From positions 1 to 56,179 of the forward strand of contig JAJPRD010000007.1 in NCBI GenBank assembly GCA_023700255.1: a stretch of DNA of 56,179 bases, given 5' to 3'. How positions within the stretch are numbered: the stretch's first letter is position 1; each line of letters starts with the position of its first letter. This document shows positions 29,960 through 39,295 of the stretch, one piece after another. The notes beneath the pieces were generated by a model, which saw only the letters and a program-made list of their open reading frames with translations, was not told the DNA's origin and made no database searches. The position numbers were made by a program, and so were the translations under genes. Source of the stretch: Candidatus Thalassarchaeaceae archaeon (lineage in GTDB: Archaea > Thermoplasmatota > Poseidoniia > Poseidoniales > Thalassarchaeaceae).

Positions 29960-31105
29960 TCATAATGATTGATCTCTACTTACAAGCCACCTAATTGTCA
30001 AAGGAGTGGCGATTAGTACACCTATAGCAATAATTGGTAATCTCCAATCCATTTCTAACGCAGAAGGCCTTTCTATTAGCCAAGTAAAAATCAATGGTGA
30101 ATCATAAAAATCGGAAGCCCATTCATGAAGATTAGTGACATGATGGCCAACAATAGTGACACTATGGTGTAAGCCATTAAATGTTTGAATAGGTTGATGT
30201 GAAGAATTATGATCATTATCAAACAATATTGTAATTGTATCACCGGCTGTGATTGTTAGCAATAATCCCTGATCAACATCCCTCCAACCATTTTGTAGAG
30301 TCTTAATCTCAGGTTGTAATACTGGATAAGAATTATCATGCAAATCTGTAATTGAAATTATTGAAGATGATGTTTGAATCATTATACTACCTGGAACTTG
30401 CCATTTAGTATCTGAAGATTCAGTTAAACTAACAGTCAATGATTTACCTGAACCATCCACAGTAATTAAAGAACTAGATAATTGATGATTATACCATTCA
30501 CCCCAAGTAGTATACCATACATCTTGATTTTCTAGAAATTCTATAGCATCCTTATCCTCTCTAACTTTAAGATCAAAGATTCTAGCTTCCCAATATATCG
30601 ACACCAGAGAATCTCTATCTGCTGATTCTAATAAGCTAATATTAGCAGCATTTTTTTCTATACTACCACCATTCCTTTGAATAACGAACATATCATCAAC
30701 ATCTGTTTTTAAATTATCTCCTAAAATAATAAAACCAGATTCTTTAAGTGAAGAAATTGTCGAATTATCTATTATATCAGGCACACCAAAAGATATTGGT
30801 TCAGAGCCCCACTTAGAGGAATTAGTATGTTGAGTAATATATTTTTTACATGACTCTATTATTGAATTATCTTCATTTATATTTATCCCTTCATACCCAT
30901 GGCAAGCAAATTCGTCACCATGTTCTAATCTCTCGGGACCAATTAAATTCCATAACCAATTATCATCATCCCAATCAGCAGCAACTGCTGGGGAGATTAA
31001 AGGAGTGACGAATATTAGAAGTAAAATTAGACCCTTATACCGTATCTCCATGACTCTCGGAATAGGAAACAAGAAATGAACCCTTGTGAGCCTTATGGAA
31101 AGCAA
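29960..31105 (-). CDS. Secreted/membrane-anchored protein of unknown function
   Basis: Signal-like N-terminus (YKGLILLLIFVTPLISPAVA), C-terminal TM (LPIIAIGVLIATPLTIRWL). Confidence 0.55.
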   Translation of the reverse strand: MLSIRLTRVHFLFPIPRVMEIRYKGLILLLIFVTPLISPAVAADWDDDNWLWNLIGPERLEHGDEFACHGYEGININEDNSIIESCKKYITQHTNSSKWGSEPISFGVPDIIDNSTISSLKESGFIILGDNLKTDVDDMFVIQRNGGSIEKNAANISLLESADRDSLVSIYWEARIFDLKVREDKDAIEFLENQDVWYTTWGEWYNHQLSSSLITVDGSGKSLTVSLTESSDTKWQVPGSIMIQTSSSIISITDLHDNSYPVLQPEIKTLQNGWRDVDQGLLLTITAGDTITILFDNDHNSSHQPIQTFNGLHHSVTIVGHHVTNLHEWASDFYDSPLIFTWLIERPSALEMDWRLPIIAIGVLIATPLTIRWLVSRDQSL

Positions 31106-31110
31106 TAAGG

Positions 31111-31908
31111 GTGAAGTATAACCGCGACATGAATATCATGCTCTCAGATAGTAGTTTAAGTTCCATATCTGAGTTAGTTGGTTTATCAGGTACAGGAGAG
31201 GATTTTTCTACACCTTTGATGTATAAATTTCTATTATTTATTTTACCCGCACCCTTCAGAGTCTTTACGAATATACATTATCACGGATTAGAAAGAATCC
31301 CAAAAAAAAAATCAATGATTTTTGTAGCTAATCATACATCTCACGTTGATCCATTTGTGAAGATAATTGCAGCAAGAAGACCTATACATTATCTTGCAAA
31401 ACAAGAACACTTCGAATCACAAGCAACTAAAATTTTGATGAAAAGTACTGGTCAAATTGAAACTACAAGAGAAAATGGAGCTAAACACGCATTATCTCGA
31501 GCAGTAGATGTATTAGATTCGGGTGCAGCAATAGGGATTTTCCCTGAAGGAACTAGATCAAGAAATGAAAAAGCGCCATTTTTACAAAAAGGAAAAACTG
31601 GTGTAGCGAGGTTAGCTGCTCGATTCCCAAACTCATCAATAATTCCGTTGTCAATAATTGGAGCAAGAGGATTCATGAAGCCCGGCAGTTTAATTATTAG
31701 ACCATGGAAGAGAATCGACATTTACGTAGGAATGCCAATAACGTTTGCAGAATGGGTATCGAGCCCTTTAGGTGGAGATTTAGATGATGAAAAAATCAAT
31801 AAATTATTACTTGAAGATGAAAAAATGAAAATGGATAAAATGAAAATAATATTCAGAAAATTGACTGATCAAATCATTGAAACTTTACGTGTGAATGGTG
31901 CACCTTGA
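31111..31908 (+). CDS. plsC: 1-acyl-sn-glycerol-3-phosphate acyltransferase (PlsC-like)
   Basis: VANHTSHVDPFVKII (HxxxxD) and IGIFPEGTRSRNEKAPFLQKGKTGVARLA (FPEGTRS). Confidence 0.9.
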   Translation: MKYNRDMNIMLSDSSLSSISELVGLSGTGEDFSTPLMYKFLLFILPAPFRVFTNIHYHGLERIPKKKSMIFVANHTSHVDPFVKIIAARRPIHYLAKQEHFESQATKILMKSTGQIETTRENGAKHALSRAVDVLDSGAAIGIFPEGTRSRNEKAPFLQKGKTGVARLAARFPNSSIIPLSIIGARGFMKPGSLIIRPWKRIDIYVGMPITFAEWVSSPLGGDLDDEKINKLLLEDEKMKMDKMKIIFRKLTDQIIETLRVNGAP

Positions 31909-31962
31909 GTGACTTATGGAGAGTATCATTCAAAGACTGTCGTCTAAACCGCTAACATCACT

Positions 31963-32757
31963 ATGGAACAGTATCTAGATTTTTTGCGGCGAATCCTAGA
32001 GGATGGAGGTGAAAAGGGTGACAGAACCGGAACCGGAACTAAATCAATATTCGGACACCAAATGCGCTTTGATTTGTCAAAAGATTTTCCAGCAATAACA
32101 ACAAAAAAAGTACATTGGCCAAGTATTATTCATGAACTATTATGGATATTATCTGGAGATACTAATATCAGTTATTTACAAGAAAATAAAGTCAGAATAT
32201 GGAATGAGTGGGCGGATGAAAATGGAGATTTGGGACCCGTTTATGGCGAACAATGGAGAAAATGGATCTCTAATGACGGAGAAGTAATTGATCAAATAAA
32301 AAATGCTATAGAACTCATAAAAGTAAATCCTGAGTCAAGAAGAATTATTGTTTCAGCATGGAATGTAGGTGAATTAGATAAAATGGCGCTAATGCCTTGT
32401 CATGCATTTTTCCAATTTTACGTCCGTGATGGGAAATTATCATGCCAATTATATCAAAGGAGTGCAGATGTATTCTTAGGAGTACCTTTCAATATATCAT
32501 CCTACAGCTTACTAACTTACATGATGGCACAAGTTTGTGAACTTGAACCAGGTGAATTCATATGGACAGGAGGAGATTGCCATCTGTACAATAATCATCT
32601 TGAACAAGCAAAACTTCAGGTTTCACGTAAGCCGCTCAAACTTCCAAAATTAATTCTAGACCCTGACATTCGTGATATTGATGATTTTACAGCAGATCAT
32701 ATAGAGATTGTAGATTATGAACATCATCCGCACATTTCTGCACCAATTTCCATATGA
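31963..32757 (+). CDS. thyA: Thymidylate synthase
   Basis: [100 protein letters not shown]. Confidence 0.97.
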   Translation: MEQYLDFLRRILEDGGEKGDRTGTGTKSIFGHQMRFDLSKDFPAITTKKVHWPSIIHELLWILSGDTNISYLQENKVRIWNEWADENGDLGPVYGEQWRKWISNDGEVIDQIKNAIELIKVNPESRRIIVSAWNVGELDKMALMPCHAFFQFYVRDGKLSCQLYQRSADVFLGVPFNISSYSLLTYMMAQVCELEPGEFIWTGGDCHLYNNHLEQAKLQVSRKPLKLPKLILDPDIRDIDDFTADHIEIVDYEHHPHISAPISI

Positions 32758-32766
32758 GGCATTATA

Positions 32767-33276
32767 ATGAAAGTTAAGATGATTGTTGCAATGGATGACC
32801 AGAGATTCATTGGAAAAAATGGAGAACTCCCTTGGAAATTGTCAGCAGATATGTCAAGATTTAGAAATTTAACTATTGCAGATGGTTATAATGCAGTAAT
32901 TATGGGTAGAAAAACTTGGGACTCATTGCCCGCAGCTTACAAACCACTTCCTGAAAGATTGAATATTGTCATGTCAAGAGATACAAGTTGGAAAGATGAA
33001 AAGGTAGAATCTGCACTCTATCCTGGAAGGGCTATAGAAATCGCTTATGCTAATGGATGTAATGAGTGTTGGATTATTGGGGGAGCACAAATTTACAACA
33101 TGTATCAAGATATGGTCGAAGAAATACATTTAACCATGGTTCACACATCTGAGAGTGGTAACATAAGTTTCCCTGAAATTGATTGGGGGAACTGGAAAGA
33201 GTCTGTAATTGAGAAAATACCAAAAGACGATAGAAATGAGCATAATACTACATATTCGATATGGGAAAAAAAGTGA
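32767..33276 (+). CDS. folA: Dihydrofolate reductase
   Basis: MIVAMDDQRFIGKNGELPWKLSADMSRFRNLT, NAVIMGRKTWDSLP, CWIIGGAQIYNMY. Confidence 0.95.
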   Translation: MKVKMIVAMDDQRFIGKNGELPWKLSADMSRFRNLTIADGYNAVIMGRKTWDSLPAAYKPLPERLNIVMSRDTSWKDEKVESALYPGRAIEIAYANGCNECWIIGGAQIYNMYQDMVEEIHLTMVHTSESGNISFPEIDWGNWKESVIEKIPKDDRNEHNTTYSIWEKK

Positions 33277-33282
33277 CCATAT

Positions 33283-34014
33283 ATGAAAATCGGTCATTTG
33301 CCGTTCCCAATGCCGGAAAGAAAATATTCCCTAAAACAAAACTGGGCAAACCTCACATTTATGCATTGGGAAGTTGAACCAGATATTCTGAAACAGCACC
33401 TTCCAGAAGATTTAGAACTTGATTTATTTGATGGAAAGGCATATGTTGGGACAATTCCTTTCAATATGGAAAAGGTAAGGCCAAGAAACATGCCATCGAT
33501 ATCTTTTATCTCGAATTTCCCCGAGTTTAATATAAGGACATATGTCACTAAAAATGGTAAAAGTGGTGTATTCTTTCTGACTCTTGACGCACAGAGCCAT
33601 ATTACTTGCATATATGCACCGTTCGCTTATGGTCTCCCGTATAAATATGCTAAATGTAGCATTGAAATAAATGACAAAGGAGGATCGGTTTGGGAATCAA
33701 AAAGAATGAAGGATGGAATAGGATTGAAGGGTGAATCAATTGCTAATGGTCCTCTCCTCAAGGCAAAAAAAGGAAGTTTAGAGGAGTTTTTATTCGAAAG
33801 ATACTGCCTATATGTCAGCCATAAAGGTAAAACATGTAGAGCTTATACCTTTCATGAACCTTGGGAATATAGGGAAGCTGAAGTAATAATTGAAGAGAAT
33901 TCTTTAACAGAATTTTATGAACTAGGAATTACAAATGTCTTGGAACCAGAACTTGTACACGTCAGTAAAGGTGTTAAAGTACTAACATGGAGTATTGAAA
34001 AAACGGTGAAATAA
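33283..34014 (+). CDS. DUF2071 (YqjF-family) protein
   Basis: LTFMHWEVEPDILKQHLPEDLELDLFDGKAYVGTIPFNMEKVRPR...FPEFNIRTYVTKNGKSGVFFLTLDAQS. Confidence 0.85.
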   Translation: MKIGHLPFPMPERKYSLKQNWANLTFMHWEVEPDILKQHLPEDLELDLFDGKAYVGTIPFNMEKVRPRNMPSISFISNFPEFNIRTYVTKNGKSGVFFLTLDAQSHITCIYAPFAYGLPYKYAKCSIEINDKGGSVWESKRMKDGIGLKGESIANGPLLKAKKGSLEEFLFERYCLYVSHKGKTCRAYTFHEPWEYREAEVIIEENSLTEFYELGITNVLEPELVHVSKGVKVLTWSIEKTVK

Positions 34015-34015
34015 A

Positions 34016-34405
34016 ATGAATGAAAATGACAAGTTGTTATTAGATGGTGAATGCGGTTTATGTAATCGTATTGCAATATTTTTATACCCACGTTTAAATT
34101 CTAATGGAAATTTAACTTTCATAAACAATGAAAGTGAAGAGGGGAAAAATATAATCAAAAATCTACCAATAGAAATGCAAGAAGCAGATACTGTTTACCT
34201 CATTAGAAATGAGAAAGCATACACTAGATCTGCTGCTGGTATTAGGTGTTTACTTTATCTCAAATGGTACTATAAATTATGGTATCCTTTTTTCTGGATT
34301 ATACCTATTCCATTAAGAGATTTAGCATATAAGATAATCTCAAAGAATAGACATAAAATATTTTCTAAACCAGATATTTGCATGATACCCCCAAATAACT
34401 CATGA
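34016..34405 (+). CDS. DCC-family (DUF393) thiol-disulfide oxidoreductase-like protein
   Basis: LLLDGECGLCNRIAIFL (DxxCxxC) and YTRSAAGIRCLLYLKWYYKLWYPFFWIIPIPLRDLAYKIISKNRHKIF. Confidence 0.85.
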   Translation: MNENDKLLLDGECGLCNRIAIFLYPRLNSNGNLTFINNESEEGKNIIKNLPIEMQEADTVYLIRNEKAYTRSAAGIRCLLYLKWYYKLWYPFFWIIPIPLRDLAYKIISKNRHKIFSKPDICMIPPNNS

Positions 34406-34427
34406 ATATTAGGTTTCAATAAGTGTA

Positions 34428-35876
34428 TTAATATTTCCAACTAATATAATCGGAAATAGGATAATCATACATTTCAGAGCCTGGCCATTTGAGTTGCTGT
34501 GCTAGAAAAATAATCGCTGATTCATTCGCTAGAACTGTCGAAATGTCAATGTCAAGAAGACCTTCACATCCTCGAACAAAGCAGCCAATTGGGGCAAAAG
34601 CATAATGTCCGGAGTTATTAAAAATACCATAATTTACAAGATTACCTCCTAATCTCATGGAGGTATTGTTCACCTCTGAAATCACTGTAGTATCATCTAC
34701 ATCACCTGTTAAAACCAAAGTTGGAACTAATACATTAGAAATTCCTTTGTCAAGTACAGTGCCATTCCAAGGAGATAATAATATTGTGGCCCAAACTCTA
34801 TCATCATTAATTGACAAAGAATCATTAAGTTCATAATTTGATGACCAAAAATCTATTGCATTACAATGTATGAAATTATCATCAGCACAGCCTGACTCCA
34901 AATCGGATAGGGAAATCTCCGCTCCAGAAATCATCATTGATGCATAACCACCTGTAGATTGCCCAATCACAGAGTATCCATTTTCTTCTACAATACAGTT
35001 GCTTAATTCACCTTCATCATTGTTTTGGTCAATTAACCAGTCAAAACTTTCTCTGATATCAAGGGGCATTGACAATAAAATCTCACCTAGTTTGTCAGGA
35101 TTAGCATCAAGGAGTGTCCCATATCTGTGGTCGGGAGCTATTGAAATAAAACCATGTGTCGCTAAATTTTCCATTAAAAATGCAGAACCCCATCTTATAC
35201 TAGGGAATCCATGACTGTAAATGCTAACCGGTCTAGGTTCTGAACAATCAGGAGTCGTATCATCTAAAGCAAGTCCTGGAAGAACATTATTGTAAATAAC
35301 TTTAGAACCAGATTTTTCGATAGAAGGATACCAAACTTGTAGAGTTATTTCATATCCTCTAGGTGAGTTAAATGTCAAATCTTTAGTTCCTGCCGTAAAT
35401 GGACCAGGGGCTAAAAGTGATGATGATGGTGTTAAATCAAATGGATCATCTATGTCACTAATGCCATCACCATCATCATCATCATCTACACCATTAGGTA
35501 TTCCGTCAGAATCCGTATCACGCTGTTCATTTGGATCAAGAGGATAAGCATCATCAAAATTATCAATACCATCACCATCTATGTCATTATCTGAATTATC
35601 ACCAATACCGTCACCATCAAAATCTGAGGATTCAAGTTCATCAAATGGATGTGAATCATAAATATCTAGAATAGTGTCATTATCATCATCATCATCACAT
35701 AAATCTCCAAATTCATCATCATCATTATTTAATTGATCAGGATTAAATACATCAATACAATTATCATCATTATCATTAACAACATCCGAATCAATATCCG
35801 ATTCACTCATGCAACCTGCAATTATATTAGATAGAAAAATCAAACAAATTAAAAATACACGAACCTGTAAACTCAC
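34428..35876 (-). CDS. Lipoprotein with Asp-rich thrombospondin type 3-like repeats and C-terminal alpha/beta hydrolase
   Basis: Lipobox-like IIAGC; repeats DSDGDGIGDNSDNDIDGDGIDNFDDAYP/DTDSDGIPNGVDDDDDGDGISD; GQSTGGYASMM (GxSxG), later LTGDVDD and NNSGHYAFAP. Confidence 0.82.
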   Translation of the reverse strand: MSLQVRVFLICLIFLSNIIAGCMSESDIDSDVVNDNDDNCIDVFNPDQLNNDDDEFGDLCDDDDDNDTILDIYDSHPFDELESSDFDGDGIGDNSDNDIDGDGIDNFDDAYPLDPNEQRDTDSDGIPNGVDDDDDGDGISDIDDPFDLTPSSSLLAPGPFTAGTKDLTFNSPRGYEITLQVWYPSIEKSGSKVIYNNVLPGLALDDTTPDCSEPRPVSIYSHGFPSIRWGSAFLMENLATHGFISIAPDHRYGTLLDANPDKLGEILLSMPLDIRESFDWLIDQNNDEGELSNCIVEENGYSVIGQSTGGYASMMISGAEISLSDLESGCADDNFIHCNAIDFWSSNYELNDSLSINDDRVWATILLSPWNGTVLDKGISNVLVPTLVLTGDVDDTTVISEVNNTSMRLGGNLVNYGIFNNSGHYAFAPIGCFVRGCEGLLDIDISTVLANESAIIFLAQQLKWPGSEMYDYPISDYISWKY

Positions 35877-35912
35877 ATCACTTCCATTAGATGCTAGGTC
35901 ATAAGGCTGTGT

Positions 35913-36299
35913 TTACTCATCTCGATATTCAGTTATACGAATTCCCAACTTAGTATGTCTAGCTGGTCGTTGCATGACTTTCTCGATTTTTTTATTGAAT
36001 TCATTATATAAATCAACTTCAAGAGCTAGAGAATGTCCGAGAATTAAAATTAGTAAATCCGCTAATTCCTCTGCGGCTTCTGCATCAGGTTTACCCTTAG
36101 TAATAGCAGCTGCGAATTCACCTAATTCTTCAACTGTTAAAGCTATTCGATATCCCATGTCGTGACCATTATTTACTGGGTCAGAAAAGTTATGTTTAGA
36201 ATGGAAGGATGCAACCTTATGCATCATCATATTCCAAGATCGATTAGTATCATCTAAATTATCAAAATTCATCCATTCATCTACACTCAACGGTGACAT
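35913..36299 (-). CDS. MazG-like nucleotide pyrophosphohydrolase
   Basis: ALTVEELGEFAAAITKGKPDAEAAEELADLLILILGHSLALEVDLYNEFNKKIEKVMQRP (EExxE...ExxD). Confidence 0.82.
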   Translation of the reverse strand: MSPLSVDEWMNFDNLDDTNRSWNMMMHKVASFHSKHNFSDPVNNGHDMGYRIALTVEELGEFAAAITKGKPDAEAAEELADLLILILGHSLALEVDLYNEFNKKIEKVMQRPARHTKLGIRITEYRDE

Positions 36300-36326
36300 C
36301 AGATGTAACTAGAAGGGTTAAGACCA

Positions 36327-36632
36327 TCAAATTAATCCATGAGGTGGTTCATCGGATTGATCGAATAATAATGCTAAACCAATTAAACTAGATGTTAGAA
36401 ATACAGATAAAGATAAGAAAAATAATCGCAAATAAAGCACTTCTTGACTTTTTAATTCATCACATTCATCCGATGTCACTTCAGTTTCAATACCCATATA
36501 TATTCTATAAACTGGGTCACAACCACTCTTATATTCCGTTTCAGATTTATCCCAATTATTCAATGCATTTATTGTTGTGGGTATCATTAACAGGGAAATT
36601 AAAATTAAAACTACTGCTGCCTTAAAACTCAT
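36327..36632 (-). CDS. Small membrane protein
   Basis: 101 aa with N- and C-terminal hydrophobic helices. Confidence 0.5.
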   Translation of the reverse strand: MSFKAAVVLILISLLMIPTTINALNNWDKSETEYKSGCDPVYRIYMGIETEVTSDECDELKSQEVLYLRLFFLSLSVFLTSSLIGLALLFDQSDEPPHGLI

Positions 36633-36641
36633 GAAAATACC

Positions 36642-37400
36642 TCAATAACTTTCAATTAAAGAGTTAACACATTTCATGACTCGTACTCTTAAAGTTGAAG
36701 CTATTGAATCAACTTCATGATGATTTATTTCGGCATTACGATTACCTGGAGTTCTTCCAGCAGCCCAATTGGACGAGCATGCTAAAGCAACATGAGGCAC
36801 TTTAAATTCAGAAATTAAACGTTGTTCGGGACCAAGAGTCATACCAACTACATCTGCACCAAGATTGACTAAAGCATCGATTTCAGATGGAGTCTCAAAT
36901 TGAGGACCAATGCATTGAGCTACAATTAATCCTTTCAAAACAGTTGATTGCTCTACAAGCAATATTTCTTCACAGTGTGAAATAGCTTTTTCATCAAAGA
37001 TTGAAGTTCTATCAGAATGAATCGCATCATTATCAAAAAAGGTCCAAGGGATTTGTGTAAGATCTATGACATCACCAGTGATTCCAATATCCCCAGGTGG
37101 GAAATCGTGCCTCATCGAACCTACTGAGTTGACGCTGAGAATAATCTCAGGAGAACAACTTAATGCAGCATGGATATTTGCTCTATGCTCAATCATATGA
37201 GGCGGTGTACGCTTATCTGATTTAGAATGATGACGATCTAATACGAATATTTTATCGCCATTTTTATCAATTACAGATAAAGGAACTGGGCCCCATTCAC
37301 TATCAATTCTTATTTCAGATATCTCTGAATCATTATCTTTCTGATAGTCTTTTGATAAATCACTCATGCCCGTGCCACATATCACTACTACGCGAGTCAT
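36642..37400 (-). CDS. Purine nucleoside/5'-methylthioadenosine phosphorylase family (MTAP/MTIP-like)
   Basis: MIEHRANIHAALSCSPEIILSVNSVGSM, GPQFETPSEIDALVNLGADVVGMTLGPEQRLISEFKVPHVALACSSNWAAG. Confidence 0.88.
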   Translation of the reverse strand: MTRVVVICGTGMSDLSKDYQKDNDSEISEIRIDSEWGPVPLSVIDKNGDKIFVLDRHHSKSDKRTPPHMIEHRANIHAALSCSPEIILSVNSVGSMRHDFPPGDIGITGDVIDLTQIPWTFFDNDAIHSDRTSIFDEKAISHCEEILLVEQSTVLKGLIVAQCIGPQFETPSEIDALVNLGADVVGMTLGPEQRLISEFKVPHVALACSSNWAAGRTPGNRNAEINHHEVDSIASTLRVRVMKCVNSLIESY

Positions 37401-37445
37401 GACTGTCGCCTCTATTAGAGGTTCATGTGCTTATCTAAAAGAAAA

Positions 37446-38312
37446 TTACTCATTGAGTCTATCAATAAGATCTGCTTTTTTACCAGATACTGGCTTCCCT
37501 GCAGCCTTGAGTAACTCCTTTAATTGAGGTACAGTCATAGATGAATAGTCAATATTTTCTGGTTCTTCAACTTTAACATCGGATTCTTCTTCTGAATCCG
37601 CATCATCAATAGATTCGGTGTCATCAACTTTTAGTGATGATTTAGCAGCCTCATTATCTTCTTTCTCTTGTGCATGTATTTCATCAAGAGTAGGTCCATC
37701 CTCAACTATAACTCCAGCTTGAATAAGCTGTGTTCGACGAATAACTACTAATTTGACAGGTTGTATTTTAGAAACTGCCTCTTTGATCTTTGTTTCAAGA
37801 GTACCATCTAACGTAGCTGCTTGAAGTTGGAACCAAGTAGATGTTGCTCCAGTTGTTAGAATAACTTCTCTAGCCAAAGTCCTCATTTGTTGTTTCTGAC
37901 TTGCCTTGATTCTAGCTCTAGAAATCATTAGTGGTTTGAAACGAACATAGTAACCATCTTCAGTTATGACATCAATGGTATCATCAATTTTACCACGGTC
38001 TCGCCTTACTTGTCTTCGCACATGATCTTTTAATAATTCATGACCTACAAATTCTGTAATTGCGTCATTACCTAAAACATCGATGACTCTGAATACAACC
38101 TTAACATGCATCTTTGAAAAATCGCCATCTAGTTCATTTTGAATAACTTCATAGTGTCTACCAATCAGTTGTTCAGGTTCTTCTGATAGAGTCTCCCCAA
38201 TTACTCTAAATGACCATGGAGTTCGAGGTGCCCTAATTGTGTACCATCGCTTGGACTTCCACTTGTCTCTCTGTTTACGTGCCGCTGCTCTTGCTGATGC
38301 TCCTTTTGCCAT
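37446..38312 (-). CDS. rps3ae: 30S ribosomal protein S3Ae (eS1) with acidic linker and C-terminal SAP-like domain
   Basis: KRWYTIRAPRTPWSFRVIGETLSEEPEQLIGRHYEV..., RRDRGKIDDTIDVITEDGYYVRFKPLMISRARIKASQKQQMR; then the SAP-like YSSMTVPQLKELLKAAGKPVSGKKADLIDRLNE. Start reassigned to MAKGASAR. Confidence 0.93.
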   Translation of the reverse strand: MAKGASARAAARKQRDKWKSKRWYTIRAPRTPWSFRVIGETLSEEPEQLIGRHYEVIQNELDGDFSKMHVKVVFRVIDVLGNDAITEFVGHELLKDHVRRQVRRDRGKIDDTIDVITEDGYYVRFKPLMISRARIKASQKQQMRTLAREVILTTGATSTWFQLQAATLDGTLETKIKEAVSKIQPVKLVVIRRTQLIQAGVIVEDGPTLDEIHAQEKEDNEAAKSSLKVDDTESIDDADSEEESDVKVEEPENIDYSSMTVPQLKELLKAAGKPVSGKKADLIDRLNE

Positions 38313-38456
38313 TTTCAACGACTCCTTATGTACCGGGGGCTGCCCCGTTTGCGAGCCATGCGACTTTCCTTGACTATATGAACGGAACGTAATAAACACA
38401 GTTAGAAACATATTGAAAAGCGTCGCATTCAAGACTAGAAGGTCTCAGGAATAGAC

Positions 38457-38897
38457 ATGGGTCTGCACAGCGTCACATGGAGAGTTAACACCAGTGCATT
38501 GGACAATATGGATTTAGTTGAAGACTCTTTGAAATGGATTTCAGGAGAGAATTCTATAATCAATAAAACTAAAGATAAATCATTCCATGGGGCAGAACAA
38601 TATTCCATAACTGCTCAAATAAAAAAGAAAAAGGAGAGTATTATTTCATTGAAGAAATTAGGTGATGAAATATTAAAAAAAATCTTAGAGGATGGCATTG
38701 AGAATAGAGTAGATGATTCCAAATACTTACATGTCAGATTAGAACTTGATAAACTTGTAAGTGGAGAAATTTGTTTGGCTAATAAGAACACCACTTCAGC
38801 TACAGTCAAGGGGAGATTCAAGATTGAATCTTACCCTGGAGATTCTATAATCGAAGTAATATCTAATCTAATTGAATCATTAATAGAAGATGATTAA
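38457..38897 (+). CDS. COG1325-like RNA-binding/exosome-associated protein
   Basis: HSVTWRVNTSALDNMDLVEDSLKWISGE...FHGAEQYSITAQIKKKKESIISLKKLGDEILKKILEDGIENRVDDSKYLHVRLELDKLVSGEICLA: layout of archaeal COG1325 proteins. Confidence 0.65.
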   Translation: MGLHSVTWRVNTSALDNMDLVEDSLKWISGENSIINKTKDKSFHGAEQYSITAQIKKKKESIISLKKLGDEILKKILEDGIENRVDDSKYLHVRLELDKLVSGEICLANKNTTSATVKGRFKIESYPGDSIIEVISNLIESLIEDD

Positions 38898-38934
38898 ATC
38901 ACTAATTATAAAAATCTGATATACAAGTATTCTT

Positions 38935-39237
38935 ATGTATCATCTTACACGACGTATTGTGACCCATGTAGTAACAGATGCTTGTGTTATGCACAAGTAC
39001 CAAGATTGCGTAGCAGTATGCCCCGTAGAAGCCTTTAGAGAACACGAAACATACCTTGTAATTGATCCTGATGAGTGCATAGACTGTGCTGCTTGTATCC
39101 CAGAATGCCCAGTAGGTGCAATATTTGCAGATACCGATTTACCAGATGATCAAGAACATTGGTTAGATAGAAATGAAAATGAGTCTCCCGACCTACCCAT
39201 TGCAGAAGGGGACTCACCTGTTTTAGCAGATTCTTAA
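38935..39237 (+). CDS. fdxA: Ferredoxin (7Fe/8Fe type)
   Basis: CVMHKYQDCVAVCPVEAF and DPDECIDCAACIPECPVGAI cluster-binding motifs. Confidence 0.92.
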   Translation: MYHLTRRIVTHVVTDACVMHKYQDCVAVCPVEAFREHETYLVIDPDECIDCAACIPECPVGAIFADTDLPDDQEHWLDRNENESPDLPIAEGDSPVLADS

Positions 39238-39295
39238 TTTTAAAATTAGTATTTTATGAACATAGGTTCATCAATGGAAGCCATGACGAATAGTT

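Noticed and set aside
35450-35800. Repetitive 'catcatcatc' tract that looks like a microsatellite
   Set aside because: Explained by Asp codons of the TSP3-like acidic repeats on the minus strand; not an independent DNA repeat or CRISPR.
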